The notes: generated from the sequence alone by a model not told the origin. Shown: positions 1-7,032, numbered from the stretch's first letter. The stretch: DNA of 9,577 bases from Candidatus Latescibacteria bacterium 4484_7 (GCA_002085285.1 NATK01000091.1:1-9577); one strand, 5' to 3'. Numbers and translations are program-made.

Positions 1-1236
1 AGCAGCGCCCGTGCGCCTGACCCATTTTGGTAACGAATAGAGCACCGAAAGCCTCTGCATCTTCCGGTACCTTTCGTAGCCACAGAAAAGCTCGTCGCCA
101 CCGTCACCCGACAGCGCCACCGTTATGCCGTTCTTCTTCGCCAGAGATGAAACGAGGTATGTCGGCACAACCGACGGATCGCCGATCGGCTCATCCATAG
201 CTCCTATAACTTCTGAAAGAAGTCCCTCGGTGATTCTCGGCTCGAGAATGAACTCGGTGTGGTTCGTCCCGAGGTGCTCGGCAACGAGAGATGCATAGCG
301 GCTCTCATCGAATTCGTCATCGTCGAATCCTATGGAGAAGGTTCGGACATCCTTCGAGAACCTCTTCATCAATGCAACCACAAGGCTCGAATCTATCCCG
401 CCGCTGAGAAAGGCGCCGAGCGGCACGTCGCTTATGAGCCTCTTCGATACCGAATCGCCGATCAGGCGATCGATCTCTTCGAGCGCCTCTTCAAACGAGC
501 CCTCTCTTGCACCGAACGTGTCTCCATCCTGTGCGCACCAATAGCGCCTCTCATAGGTCTGGCCGTTGCGCCAGACCATGTACGTGCCAGGCAAAAGACG
601 CCTCGTTCCTTTGAAAAGCGTATGGGGCGACGGCACATAAGACAACACGAGCAGATCGAATAATCCCGCTCTGTCTATCTCGTCTTCGAAAAGAGGGTGC
701 ATACGCAGAGCACCGATCTCGCTTGCAAAGAGCAGTGTTCCGCCGCTCGGATATACATAGAGTGGCTTTATGCCGACACGGTCCCGCGCAAGCATCAGCT
801 TCCCACGCGCCGCGTCCCAGACGGCGAATGCAAACATTCCATTGAGCCTGTCGACGACCCCCTCACCCCACTCCTCGTAGCCGTGCACTATGACCTCGCT
901 GTCGGTGAGTGTCGAAAAGAAATGCCCCCGCTCCTCGAGCTGAACCTTGAGCTCTCGGTAATTATAGATCTCTCCATTGAAAACGAGCCAGACAGAGCCA
1001 TCTTCGTTCTTCATTGGCTGGGAGGCGGCGGCGGAGAGATCGATTATGGACAATCTTCTGTGCCCGAGGCCTATACCTCCACGCTCGAGCTTTACTGCCG
1101 GACTCGAACCGTGATGATTGTTCAGGTAACTCCCCGAGCTGTCAGGACCCCTGTGGACGAGGGCACTGCACATGTCATCGATCGTTTCCCTGCCCCAGCT
1201 CTTGTCCATCGAAACAAAACCGCAAATCCCACACAT
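1..1236 (-). CDS. asnB: Asparagine synthase (glutamine-hydrolysing)-type amidotransferase, C-terminus beyond window
   Basis: Partial gene: 412 codons are open from the start at 1236 to the window edge, so the C-terminal third is missing. The N-terminal class II glutamine amidotransferase domain begins MCGIC, giving the catalytic Cys2, followed by RGPD (29-32), GHRRLSIIDL (about 59-68), NGEIYN (87-92) and ARDRVGIKPLY (150-160). The synthetase domain has the ATP pyrophosphatase loop SGGIDSS (278-284) and SGDGGDELF (376-384). The segment DEPIGDPSVVPTYL (about 348-361) resembles AsnB paralogues of exopolysaccharide clusters. Family chemistry: glutamine-derived ammonia amidates an ATP-activated carboxylate in the cytoplasm. 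The acceptor here may be Asp or a sugar or peptide acid. An in-frame ATG at 1251 would add five residues, but 1236 is preferred because Cys2 must become N-terminal, and AAAGGTGAT lies just upstream. It is divergent from a second asnB-like gene. Confidence 0.95.
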   Translation of the reverse strand, partial: MCGICGFVSMDKSWGRETIDDMCSALVHRGPDSSGSYLNNHHGSSPAVKLERGGIGLGHRRLSIIDLSAAASQPMKNEDGSVWLVFNGEIYNYRELKVQLEERGHFFSTLTDSEVIVHGYEEWGEGVVDRLNGMFAFAVWDAARGKLMLARDRVGIKPLYVYPSGGTLLFASEIGALRMHPLFEDEIDRAGLFDLLVLSYVPSPHTLFKGTRRLLPGTYMVWRNGQTYERRYWCAQDGDTFGAREGSFEEALEEIDRLIGDSVSKRLISDVPLGAFLSGGIDSSLVVALMKRFSKDVRTFSIGFDDDEFDESRYASLVAEHLGTNHTEFILEPRITEGLLSEVIGAMDEPIGDPSVVPTYLVSSLAKKNGITVALSGDGGDELFCGYERYRKMQRLSVLYSLPKWVRRTGAA

Positions 1237-1255
1237 TCGATCACCTTTCATCAAA

Positions 1256-1418
1256 GGCCGGCGATGGTTTTGTGGACCTTGCACCGCCCGGGAGTCCGCC
1301 ATGGCACCGCGGTGGCCGGCGATAGCTTCATGAACCGTGCACCGCCCGAAGCGATGCAATGGCCGGCGGCAACTTCGTGGACCTTGCACCGCCCGGAAAT
1401 CCGCCATGGCACCGCGGT
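1256..1418. repeat. Three degenerate tandem repeat units of 58, 47 and 58 bp
   Basis: Units lie at 1256-1313, 1314-1360 and 1361-1418. Each begins GGCCGGCG and contains TGCACCGCCCG. By hand alignment units 1 and 3 match at 50 of 58 positions, and all eight differences are transitions. Unit 2 is more diverged and lacks the final section that in units 1 and 3 carries CCATGGCACCGCGGT. That section includes the palindromes CCATGG and ACCGCGGT, and in unit 1 the 10-bp palindrome CACCGCGGTG. The array could be an extragenic palindromic (REP-like) element, a set of regulator sites, or a genome-wide intergenic repeat. The sequence alone does not distinguish these. Confidence 0.85.
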
Positions 1419-1484
1419 TGTGCCGCGCTGCTGTACCGCCTACCTCGCAGCGTTCGTGCCGCCAGAGTCAGGCCTCTAGACCTT

Positions 1485-1507
1485 AATATCGACAGACGAC
1501 TGATATT
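1485..1507. promoter_or_regulatory. Operator-like inverted repeat
   Basis: AATATC (1485-1490) and GATATT (1502-1507) are perfect 6-bp inverted arms separated by 11 bp. The spacing places the arm centres about 17 bp apart, not far from two helical turns, and the site lies about 105 bp upstream of the second asnB-like start. It could bind a dimeric regulator or form a weak RNA hairpin. A 6-bp match can also arise by chance. Confidence 0.3.
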
Positions 1508-1602
1508 CTTGAACGATTATGGAAAAAATAGAGCAAAGGTCCCAAAGGCACCGAAAAGACTAAAGTCCCACACGAATGAATCGAAGAAAGGTAAAAAGGG
1601 GG

Positions 1603-1608
1603 AAGGAG
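1603..1608 (+). promoter_or_regulatory. Ribosome binding site of second asnB-like gene
   Basis: AAGGAG lies four bases before the ATG at 1613. It supports that start, which also gives the Met-Cys terminus required of class II glutamine amidotransferases. Confidence 0.85.
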
Positions 1609-1612
1609 CGCC

Positions 1613-3388
1613 ATGTGCGGAATAGCAGGAATTTACCATTTCGATCCCTGCAGAAGAGTCGATGCCAGGCTGATCGATCGGATGACCGATCTTCTCAGTC
1701 ACAGAGGGCCCGATGATCGTGGCGTGCATCTCGAGGGCAACCTGGCCCTCGGACACAGAAGACTTTCGATCATCGACCTCGAGACAGGACATCAGCCCAT
1801 GTCGGACGGCGGCGGTCAAATATGGCTTGTGGTAAACGGCGAGATATACAACTACAAAAGTCTTAGAAGAAGGCTCAAATCGTACGGGCACAGATTCAAG
1901 ACAAACTCTGACAGCGAGGTTATCATTCATGCCTACGAACAGTGGGGGCTCTCCTTCGCTGAGTATCTCAACGGAATGTTCGCAGCTGCTCTCTGGGACG
2001 GACCTCGCAGACGGCTGGTTCTTGCCAGAGACAGGCTCGGTATAAAACCGCTCTATTTCTCTCTATTCGACGATTCGATCGTCTTTGCATCCGAACCCAA
2101 ATCGATACTCACCTACCCTGGCTTTCCGACGGCCGTCGATAAAGAGGCCGTATTGAGCTACCTGAGCTTCAGAACGGTAGTCGGAGGCGGCACCCTCTTT
2201 GAGGGGATCGACAAGCTCCCCCCGGGTACGATACTCGTTGCTGACGGCGACGGAATCAGAACAAGGAAATATTGGCGGCTGCCCATAAACAAGGAGAAGA
2301 GAGACCGGGGCGAAGCATACTACCTGAAAAAGGTTAGAGAGCTCGTCACAAAAGCTGTCGAAAAGCGCCTTGCAAGCGATGTTCCTCTCGGCGCCTACCT
2401 CAGCGGCGGACTCGACAGCTCGATCGTCGTCGCCGTGATGGCCGGGGCAATGAAAGAGCCGGTGAGAACCTATACAATAGGATTCGATGAAAATGGCTTC
2501 AACGAGATGGGCTACGCCATTGAGGTGGCGAGGATGCACAAAACCAACCACAAGGAGATCAGGATAGAGGAAACCGACTACATTGAGCACATGACCCGGC
2601 TCATCCGCTACAAGGACGCCCCTCTCTCCGTTGCCAACGAAGTTCCGCTCTACTTGATGTCAAAGGAGCTCAAGAAGAATATAACCGTTGTGCTTTCCGG
2701 CGAGGGCGCAGACGAGCTCTTCGCCGGTTATGGTCGCATCTTTCGCAGTCCATTCGATTACGAACGCACATTATTCCTGCGCCGCCACCCGGAGATCGTT
2801 GATGGCCCGGCGTCGGAATTTCTCTCGAAGGTCGAAGATATATACGGCACGAGCACCTTCGAAGGCAAAACGGACCATTTCCTACGGAAGTACCGCTGGT
2901 TCTCGGCAGAAGACGAAAAAAGACTCCTGAATCCAGAGTTCGTCTCGACCGCTGCAGCGCCGAGACGTTCGCACGAGACATTCACATCCATACTCGAAGG
3001 CTCGAACGGCCTCAATCACTACGAAAAGATCCTCTATGCATTTCAGACGATCCACCTCGAAAACCTCCTCATGCGCGTAGATATGACGACAATGGCGACT
3101 GCCGTCGAGGCGAGGGTACCGTTCGTCGACCACGAGCTTGTCGAGTTCGTCTTCAATATTCCACTGCACTACAAGCTCAGGTGGAAGAGCGAAATGCACC
3201 GATTGATGTCGGCATTCCTGACGAGCGACGAGATCAGTGAAACGATGGACATAACCAAATATATCCTGAGAGAGGCTTTCAAAGACACACGCCGACGCTC
3301 TCAAGCTGTGGATGCTCCTAAACCTCGAGCTCTGGCACAGGGAGTATATCGATTCGTACAGCGGTGTCGCCAGTTCTCGAACCTTTGA
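1613..3388 (+). CDS. asnB: Asparagine synthase-type amidotransferase with internal deletion and frameshifted C-terminus
   Basis: A 591-codon reading frame in the glutamine-hydrolysing asparagine synthase family. The glutaminase domain shows Cys2, RGPD (31-34), GHRRLSIIDL (47-56) and NGEIYN (75-80). The synthetase domain shows SGGLDSS (264-270) and SGEGADELF (362-370), followed by EARVPFVDHELVEF (near 503-516). Homology stops around residue 555, just after YILREAF. The last ~35 residues in this frame are unlike the family, whereas the expected terminus (LWMLLNLELWHREYID) lies in the +1 frame at about 3306-3353. The block normally between these parts, with its LP..I..R.K.GF pattern, is absent, so a sequence loss and a frameshift coincide near 3280-3290. 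All visible catalytic motifs survive, but the C-terminal fold is probably broken: pseudogene, recent deletion or assembly error. It heads the plus-strand operon. Confidence 0.9.
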   Translation: MCGIAGIYHFDPCRRVDARLIDRMTDLLSHRGPDDRGVHLEGNLALGHRRLSIIDLETGHQPMSDGGGQIWLVVNGEIYNYKSLRRRLKSYGHRFKTNSDSEVIIHAYEQWGLSFAEYLNGMFAAALWDGPRRRLVLARDRLGIKPLYFSLFDDSIVFASEPKSILTYPGFPTAVDKEAVLSYLSFRTVVGGGTLFEGIDKLPPGTILVADGDGIRTRKYWRLPINKEKRDRGEAYYLKKVRELVTKAVEKRLASDVPLGAYLSGGLDSSIVVAVMAGAMKEPVRTYTIGFDENGFNEMGYAIEVARMHKTNHKEIRIEETDYIEHMTRLIRYKDAPLSVANEVPLYLMSKELKKNITVVLSGEGADELFAGYGRIFRSPFDYERTLFLRRHPEIVDGPASEFLSKVEDIYGTSTFEGKTDHFLRKYRWFSAEDEKRLLNPEFVSTAAAPRRSHETFTSILEGSNGLNHYEKILYAFQTIHLENLLMRVDMTTMATAVEARVPFVDHELVEFVFNIPLHYKLRWKSEMHRLMSAFLTSDEISETMDITKYILREAFKDTRRRSQAVDAPKPRALAQGVYRFVQRCRQFSNL

Positions 3389-3428
3389 AGGAGCTGCAGG
3401 GGCGGACCGCACACCGGCAGTCGTGTGA
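3282..3428 (+). pseudogene. asnB: Out-of-frame C-terminal remnant of the second asnB-like gene
   Basis: Read from 3282 in the +1 frame relative to the upstream gene, the DNA gives THADALK then LWMLLNLELWHREYID, which matches the usual end of AsnB-type proteins in polysaccharide clusters, and continues to a TGA at 3426-3428. That stop is 14 bases before the next start (3443), a natural operon spacing. The native gene therefore ended at 3428 rather than 3388. The junction with the upstream frame lies in AAAGACACAC (3281-3290). Confidence 0.8.
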
Positions 3429-3442
3429 AGAAAGGAGAAAAA

Positions 3443-4186
3443 ATGAGAGTGATTATTCTTGCCGCAGGAAAAGGTGAACGGCTATACCCCATGACTAAAA
3501 ACACCCCAAAGAGCCTTCTCGAACTCGGCGGAGGAACGACGGTTCTCGAAAGCCAGCTCGAGAACATCGAGAAGGTAGGCATAAAGGACGTAACAATAGT
3601 GACAGGTTACAAGACCGAGCAGATCGAGGCAAAGGTCAAAGACATAAGCTCTCTCGACATCACTATATGCTACAACCCGTTCTTTGCAACGAGCAACAAT
3701 CTCATCTCAGCATGGATGGCGATAAGAGAAACATCCGAGAACTTCGTTCTTGTGAACGGCGATGACGTATTCAAGCCTCATGTGCTCGAAGGGCTTCTCC
3801 AATCGAATCACGATATCACGATGGTAATAGACCGCAAGGAAAACTACGACCCCGACGACATGAAGGTAGTCACCGACGGCGAGCTCGTTCTAAAGGTGAG
3901 CAAAGAGATCCCTCTTGAAGAAGCGAACGGTGAATCGATCGGTATGATGCAGTTCAAGCGCAAGGGCCGACTCATCATCTCCGAGACACTCGAAAGAATG
4001 GTAAGACAGGAAGAGGGCAAGAAGATCTTCTACCTCGCCGCCCTCCAGCGGATCATGGACAAGGGATACCCCGTGCACACTTACGAATGTTCGCCGGACG
4101 ACTGGGCGGAGATAGATTTCCATTCAGACCTATCCTTCATAAGGGAACACATCAACAAGTATGCATCAGAAATAGTCAATGCTTGA
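3443..4186 (+). CDS. Sugar/alcohol-phosphate nucleotidyltransferase, LicC-like cytidylyltransferase type
   Basis: A 247-residue single-domain NTP transferase, the usual size for this family. The N-terminus has the nucleotide-binding loop GKGERLYP (9-16) and PKSLLEL (22-28). SNNLIS (84-89) matches the N-N-x-x-S pattern of phosphocholine-type cytidylyltransferases, NGDD (105-108) should supply the metal-binding Asp, and WAEID (221-225) is the late conserved motif. Family role: NTP plus a phosphorylated sugar or alcohol gives the nucleotide-activated form plus pyrophosphate, in the cytoplasm. The adjacent CDP-alcohol phosphotransferase gene suggests CTP as donor and an alcohol phosphate (choline, inositol or glycerol type) as substrate; this is inference. 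ATG 3443 has GGAG five bases upstream. An in-frame GTG at 3425 precedes that site and is less likely. The next gene follows after 15 bases. Confidence 0.88.
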   Translation: MRVIILAAGKGERLYPMTKNTPKSLLELGGGTTVLESQLENIEKVGIKDVTIVTGYKTEQIEAKVKDISSLDITICYNPFFATSNNLISAWMAIRETSENFVLVNGDDVFKPHVLEGLLQSNHDITMVIDRKENYDPDDMKVVTDGELVLKVSKEIPLEEANGESIGMMQFKRKGRLIISETLERMVRQEEGKKIFYLAALQRIMDKGYPVHTYECSPDDWAEIDFHSDLSFIREHINKYASEIVNA

Positions 4187-4201
4187 CAAGGAGAAAAGAA
4201 G

Positions 4202-4963
4202 ATGGAATCGACAGCAGAACTCAGGGAGATCTGCAGAAGGGAAAACGACGAGGATAACAAAAAGACGATGCTCTTCGCCTCGCGCGTATCTATATACTTT
4301 ACAAAGCTCTTTCTCGCGATGAATCTTTCGGCCAATCAGGTCACATACATATTCATCGTGACAGGCGTCCTCTCCGCATTCGCATTCCTCGGGCCGGGGA
4401 TCCGCTGGGCTCTCACTGGTTACGTCCTCCACAGACTACACGTGATTTTCGACGTCTCCGACGGAGAGGTGGCAAGATACAGAAACACCTTCTCCTCGAT
4501 AGGAGCCTACCTCGACTACCTCGCTCACTACTTCATATACGATCTGCTCCTGTTCATCATATCTGCGAGGTACTACTTCGATTCGGGACACGCATGGGCG
4601 TTTGCGGCAGGCTTCGTCCTCGTTCTCGCAAACACGATGAACAGGGCCTCTTGCGACTGCTGGTTCAGGGCAAACTTCGGCAAATCTTCACGCGAAGAGA
4701 TCGAAGAGGGACGACGCAGAGAGGAGCGGAGCAACCTGGCACCATGGATAAAAAAGGCCCTGCTGCTGCCGGTTCACCTTACGAGCGTTCAGACGTTTCT
4801 CAATCTCTACCTTCTCGCTTTGATCGCCGATTCGTACTTGAAGTTCGACTCGAGGGGCTGGCTCATAACGGGGTATGCGGTGTTACTCTTCTCGTTCTCA
4901 ATGACACGGATCGCCCTGACGATAAGAAAGGGCAAAATACCGAGAAGAGCCACATATTATTGA
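4202..4963 (+). CDS. CDP-alcohol phosphatidyltransferase family membrane enzyme with Asp-to-His change in signature
   Basis: A 253-residue integral membrane protein. Hydrophobic segments lie roughly at 45-64, 66-82, 110-126, 131-147, 194-213 and 220-238. The family signature D-x2-D-G-x2-A-R-x8-G-x3-D-x3-D reads here D84, D87, G88, A91, R92, G101, D105, but the last position is H109 (CAC at 4526-4528) instead of Asp. In characterised members that Asp is the proposed catalytic base. LSANQVTYI (42-50) is the typical segment before the first helices. Family role: transfers the phospho-alcohol from a CDP-alcohol to a hydroxyl acceptor, releasing CMP, at the cytoplasmic membrane. AAGGAG at 4188-4193 sits eight bases before the ATG. 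Coupling to the upstream nucleotidyltransferase is likely. Acceptor and product are unknown. Confidence 0.88.
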   Translation: MESTAELREICRRENDEDNKKTMLFASRVSIYFTKLFLAMNLSANQVTYIFIVTGVLSAFAFLGPGIRWALTGYVLHRLHVIFDVSDGEVARYRNTFSSIGAYLDYLAHYFIYDLLLFIISARYYFDSGHAWAFAAGFVLVLANTMNRASCDCWFRANFGKSSREEIEEGRRREERSNLAPWIKKALLLPVHLTSVQTFLNLYLLALIADSYLKFDSRGWLITGYAVLLFSFSMTRIALTIRKGKIPRRATYY

Positions 4964-4994
4964 CAGAGCCTGATCAGCGCACGAGGGCTGCTCG

Positions 4995-6245
4995 ATGAAC
5001 AATGACAACGAACTTAGAATATGCAGGATCGCAACGTTCCCAACGGCACAATCGCCTGGAACGGGGCTACCATCCTATCGTCTCGCCGCGGATATCGACG
5101 CTCGAACACTCTATCTGACACGAAAGGTGCCGGGGCTGTTGTCCGCGCCCGACGGGGTGACTCTTGCAGCGATAGATTACCCGAGCCCTGCGTTCTCCGA
5201 GCGCATCGAACCGGCGACGGCACTGATCAAGGTCGTGGGCATACTTAAATTCTTCATTATGTCGATCCCCTGTTTGCTCGCCTTCAGACCTCGAATAGTT
5301 CATATCCATTCACCCCTCTATCTGCCTCACGCCCTATTCGCAAGGCTCTTTCTGCGCTCGAAGATCTGCTACACACTGCACGGCTCCGACCTCGTGAGGA
5401 TAAAGCGGAGCGTTTTGCTCAAGAGGCTTCTCAGAAGAATCGTTGACAGATTCTTCTACGTTTCGAGGGCCATGGAAAAGGACCTCCTCGCTTTCCTCGA
5501 TGAAGACGTGATCCATTACACGCCAAACGGAGTGGACAGATCGATCTTCAAGAACGAAGGGTTGCCGAGAGAAGATATCGTCGTTGCTGTGGGGAATCTC
5601 AGGTGGCAGAAGGGATATGAACACCTTATCGAAGCCTTCTCGAGGGTTCGCGAGAACGGCTGGAAATTGATCGTAGTCGGCGAGGGGCCCGAGCGCGGCA
5701 AGCTCGAGAGGCTCATCGCCGAGAAGCGGCTCGAAGGCATAGTCGAGCTCGTAGGAAGAAGGAATCACGAGGAGATTGCAGAGCTCATGAACATCTGCCG
5801 CTTCTTCGTTCTTTCCTCAGTCACCGAGGGGTTCCCGAAGGTGCTCGTCGAGGCTATGGCTTGCGGTCTCCCTGTTGTCGCAACCGACGTGGGAAGCTGC
5901 AGAGAAGTGGCTGAAGGAGCAGGCATCATAGTCCCTCCAGCCGACCCCGCCAGGCTGTCCGAAGCAATGCTGCTCCTCATGAATGACGAACCAATGCGAC
6001 GCATGCTCTCAGCCGAGGCGGAATCGAGGGCCCGGCGATACGACTGGCTCACATCGAGCCGTGTGGTCGCTTCGGTGTACAACGAACTCGTCGCAGGCGT
6101 CAGAGTCGGCCTGAGGGTAAAAACCGAAGCCGAAGACTCGATCGAAACCTCTGGATCCGAATCCACGATATCCGCTTCGGCCGGCTCCAAAAACACCATT
6201 TCGGCCATTTCTCAAAACACCGTAGATGCGGCATTCAAAAATTAA
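4995..6245 (+). CDS. GT4-family (GT-B fold) glycosyltransferase with low-complexity C-terminal tail
   Basis: A 416-residue retaining-type glycosyltransferase. The N-terminal acceptor domain contains PGTGLPSYRLA (21-31) and VHIHSP near 100, with a hydrophobic stretch about 76-94 that may contact the membrane. The donor domain begins near GNLRWQKG (200-207), where R203 and K206 correspond to the phosphate-binding pair, and has the E-x7-E motif EGFPKVLVE (278-286) followed by AMACGLPVVATD. Family role: transfers a sugar from a nucleotide-sugar to a glycan or lipid acceptor on the cytoplasmic side of the membrane. The last ~45 residues are rich in Ser, Thr, Ala and Glu, with near-repeats STISA, NTISA and NTVDA, and look disordered. 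GAGGG at 4983-4987 supports the ATG, 31 bases after the previous stop. Sugar specificity cannot be judged. Confidence 0.92.
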   Translation: MNNDNELRICRIATFPTAQSPGTGLPSYRLAADIDARTLYLTRKVPGLLSAPDGVTLAAIDYPSPAFSERIEPATALIKVVGILKFFIMSIPCLLAFRPRIVHIHSPLYLPHALFARLFLRSKICYTLHGSDLVRIKRSVLLKRLLRRIVDRFFYVSRAMEKDLLAFLDEDVIHYTPNGVDRSIFKNEGLPREDIVVAVGNLRWQKGYEHLIEAFSRVRENGWKLIVVGEGPERGKLERLIAEKRLEGIVELVGRRNHEEIAELMNICRFFVLSSVTEGFPKVLVEAMACGLPVVATDVGSCREVAEGAGIIVPPADPARLSEAMLLLMNDEPMRRMLSAEAESRARRYDWLTSSRVVASVYNELVAGVRVGLRVKTEAEDSIETSGSESTISASAGSKNTISAISQNTVDAAFKN

Positions 6246-6287
6246 TTTTCTTGAGATACCTCCGGGCATCGCTTAAATATCATCGTT

Positions 6288-6294
6288 GAGGAGG
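6288..6294 (+). promoter_or_regulatory. Strong Shine-Dalgarno site that sets a TTG start
   Basis: GAGGAGG lies nine bases before TTG 6304. An earlier in-frame TTG at 6286 overlaps this site and would leave no room for ribosome binding, so 6304 is the better start. The next in-frame ATG (6334) would fall inside the first membrane helix and has no comparable site. Confidence 0.7.
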
Positions 6295-6303
6295 AACCGC
6301 CAA

Positions 6304-7026
6304 TTGATAACGAGAAGAGAGAAAACCGTGTTTATGGTGACGGTAGCAGTAGCGATCGCCGTCATTCTCTCTCTATGCGCATCTTTCGGCCATGGAAAGA
6401 ATGCTGGTGCCGCCACACTCGAGATAAAGACGTTCAGGCTTTTGAACAGTGGAATCATCAACCCCGCACTCGATAGGATTATGCCCCTTGTGACCGATTT
6501 CAGGCGCTGGAAATTCTTCGTAATCTTCGTATGGTCGGCCCTCGTTCTCTTCGGAGGAACTCGGGGCAGATGGGTTGCGCTCGTTCTCATAGTTTTCATA
6601 GTATCTTCCGACCAGTTGACGAGTCATCTGATAAAGCCTCTCGTAAGCCGGACGAGACCGTGCGACATACTTGGTCGAGTTCATCTCTGGTATGGGAGCG
6701 AAGGGTGGATCACGACACCGGCTCATGTCACGCAGAGTTACAAGAGCTCGTTTTCCTTTCCATCGGGGCACTCGGCGAACATTACCCCATCGATGCTCTT
6801 TCTCGGTCTCGTCTATAGAAGGTTCCTCGTTGCGTTTCTCACACTAGCAGCACTCGTAGCGCTTTCACGCATATATATCGGGGTTCATTGGCCGCTGGAT
6901 GTCGCAGCAGGTGTTTCGATAGGTGCTGTGCTCGGTTGGCTCGCTTACATAATTTACAGAATGCTGCCCGGGGTGAATCAGGCGGAAACGACCGAAGGCA
7001 TTTCAACCAAAGAACAAAGCCGTTGA
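6304..7026 (+). CDS. PAP2-family membrane phosphatase
   Basis: A 240-residue protein with all three phosphatidic acid phosphatase type 2 motifs: K111-x6-R118-P119, P153-S154-G155-H156 and S188-R189-x5-H195-x3-D199. H156 and H195 are the expected catalytic histidines. Predicted membrane helices lie at about 9-29, 68-85, 88-107, 160-175, 177-190 and 200-218, as expected for the six-helix family. The motif loops normally face the periplasm. Family role: removes phosphate from lipid phosphates such as phosphatidate or polyprenyl diphosphate; some members transfer phospho-groups instead. As the last gene of the operon, it may recycle a lipid carrier or dephosphorylate a glycolipid product; this is inference. 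The start is taken as TTG 6304. The gene lies 58 bases after the glycosyltransferase stop. Confidence 0.9.
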   Translation: MITRREKTVFMVTVAVAIAVILSLCASFGHGKNAGAATLEIKTFRLLNSGIINPALDRIMPLVTDFRRWKFFVIFVWSALVLFGGTRGRWVALVLIVFIVSSDQLTSHLIKPLVSRTRPCDILGRVHLWYGSEGWITTPAHVTQSYKSSFSFPSGHSANITPSMLFLGLVYRRFLVAFLTLAALVALSRIYIGVHWPLDVAAGVSIGAVLGWLAYIIYRMLPGVNQAETTEGISTKEQSR

Positions 7027-7032
7027 AAAAGA

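Larger units (their letters stand above)
1237..1612. other. Divergent intergenic region between two asnB-like genes
   Basis: This 376-bp stretch separates the start codons of two divergent amidotransferase genes, so it should carry promoters for both. The half nearer the left gene is GC-rich and filled by three repeat units (1256-1418) and a 6-bp stem hairpin, CGCTGC (1426-1431) with GCAGCG (1447-1452). The half nearer the right gene (about 1480-1600) is more AT-rich, contains an inverted repeat at 1485-1507 and is the more likely promoter zone for the rightward operon. No convincing sigma-70 -35/-10 pair was found. Reading frames crossing the region lack recognisable protein features and are treated as non-coding. 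Confidence 0.7.

Noticed and set aside
1256..1418. Possible CRISPR array
   Set aside because: The units are directly adjacent, degenerate and of unequal length, with no unique spacers between conserved repeats, and no cas genes are present.
697..1479. A 260-codon plus-strand reading frame covering the left asnB-like gene and the repeat array
   Set aside because: Most of it is antisense to a gene with complete family motifs. Its product has no recognisable domain, and no ribosome binding site was seen at its start. The repeat-encoded part merely repeats because the DNA does.
1489..1530. Sigma-70 promoter for the rightward operon (TCGACA or TTGAAC as -35)
   Set aside because: No -10 hexamer with more than four matches lies at 16-18 bp from either candidate.
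3280..3290. Programmed ribosomal frameshift joining the two parts of the second asnB-like gene
   Set aside because: A +1 shift would restore the terminus, but the conserved block between the parts would still be missing, and no convincing slippery site or stimulatory structure is seen. A deletion explains both defects.
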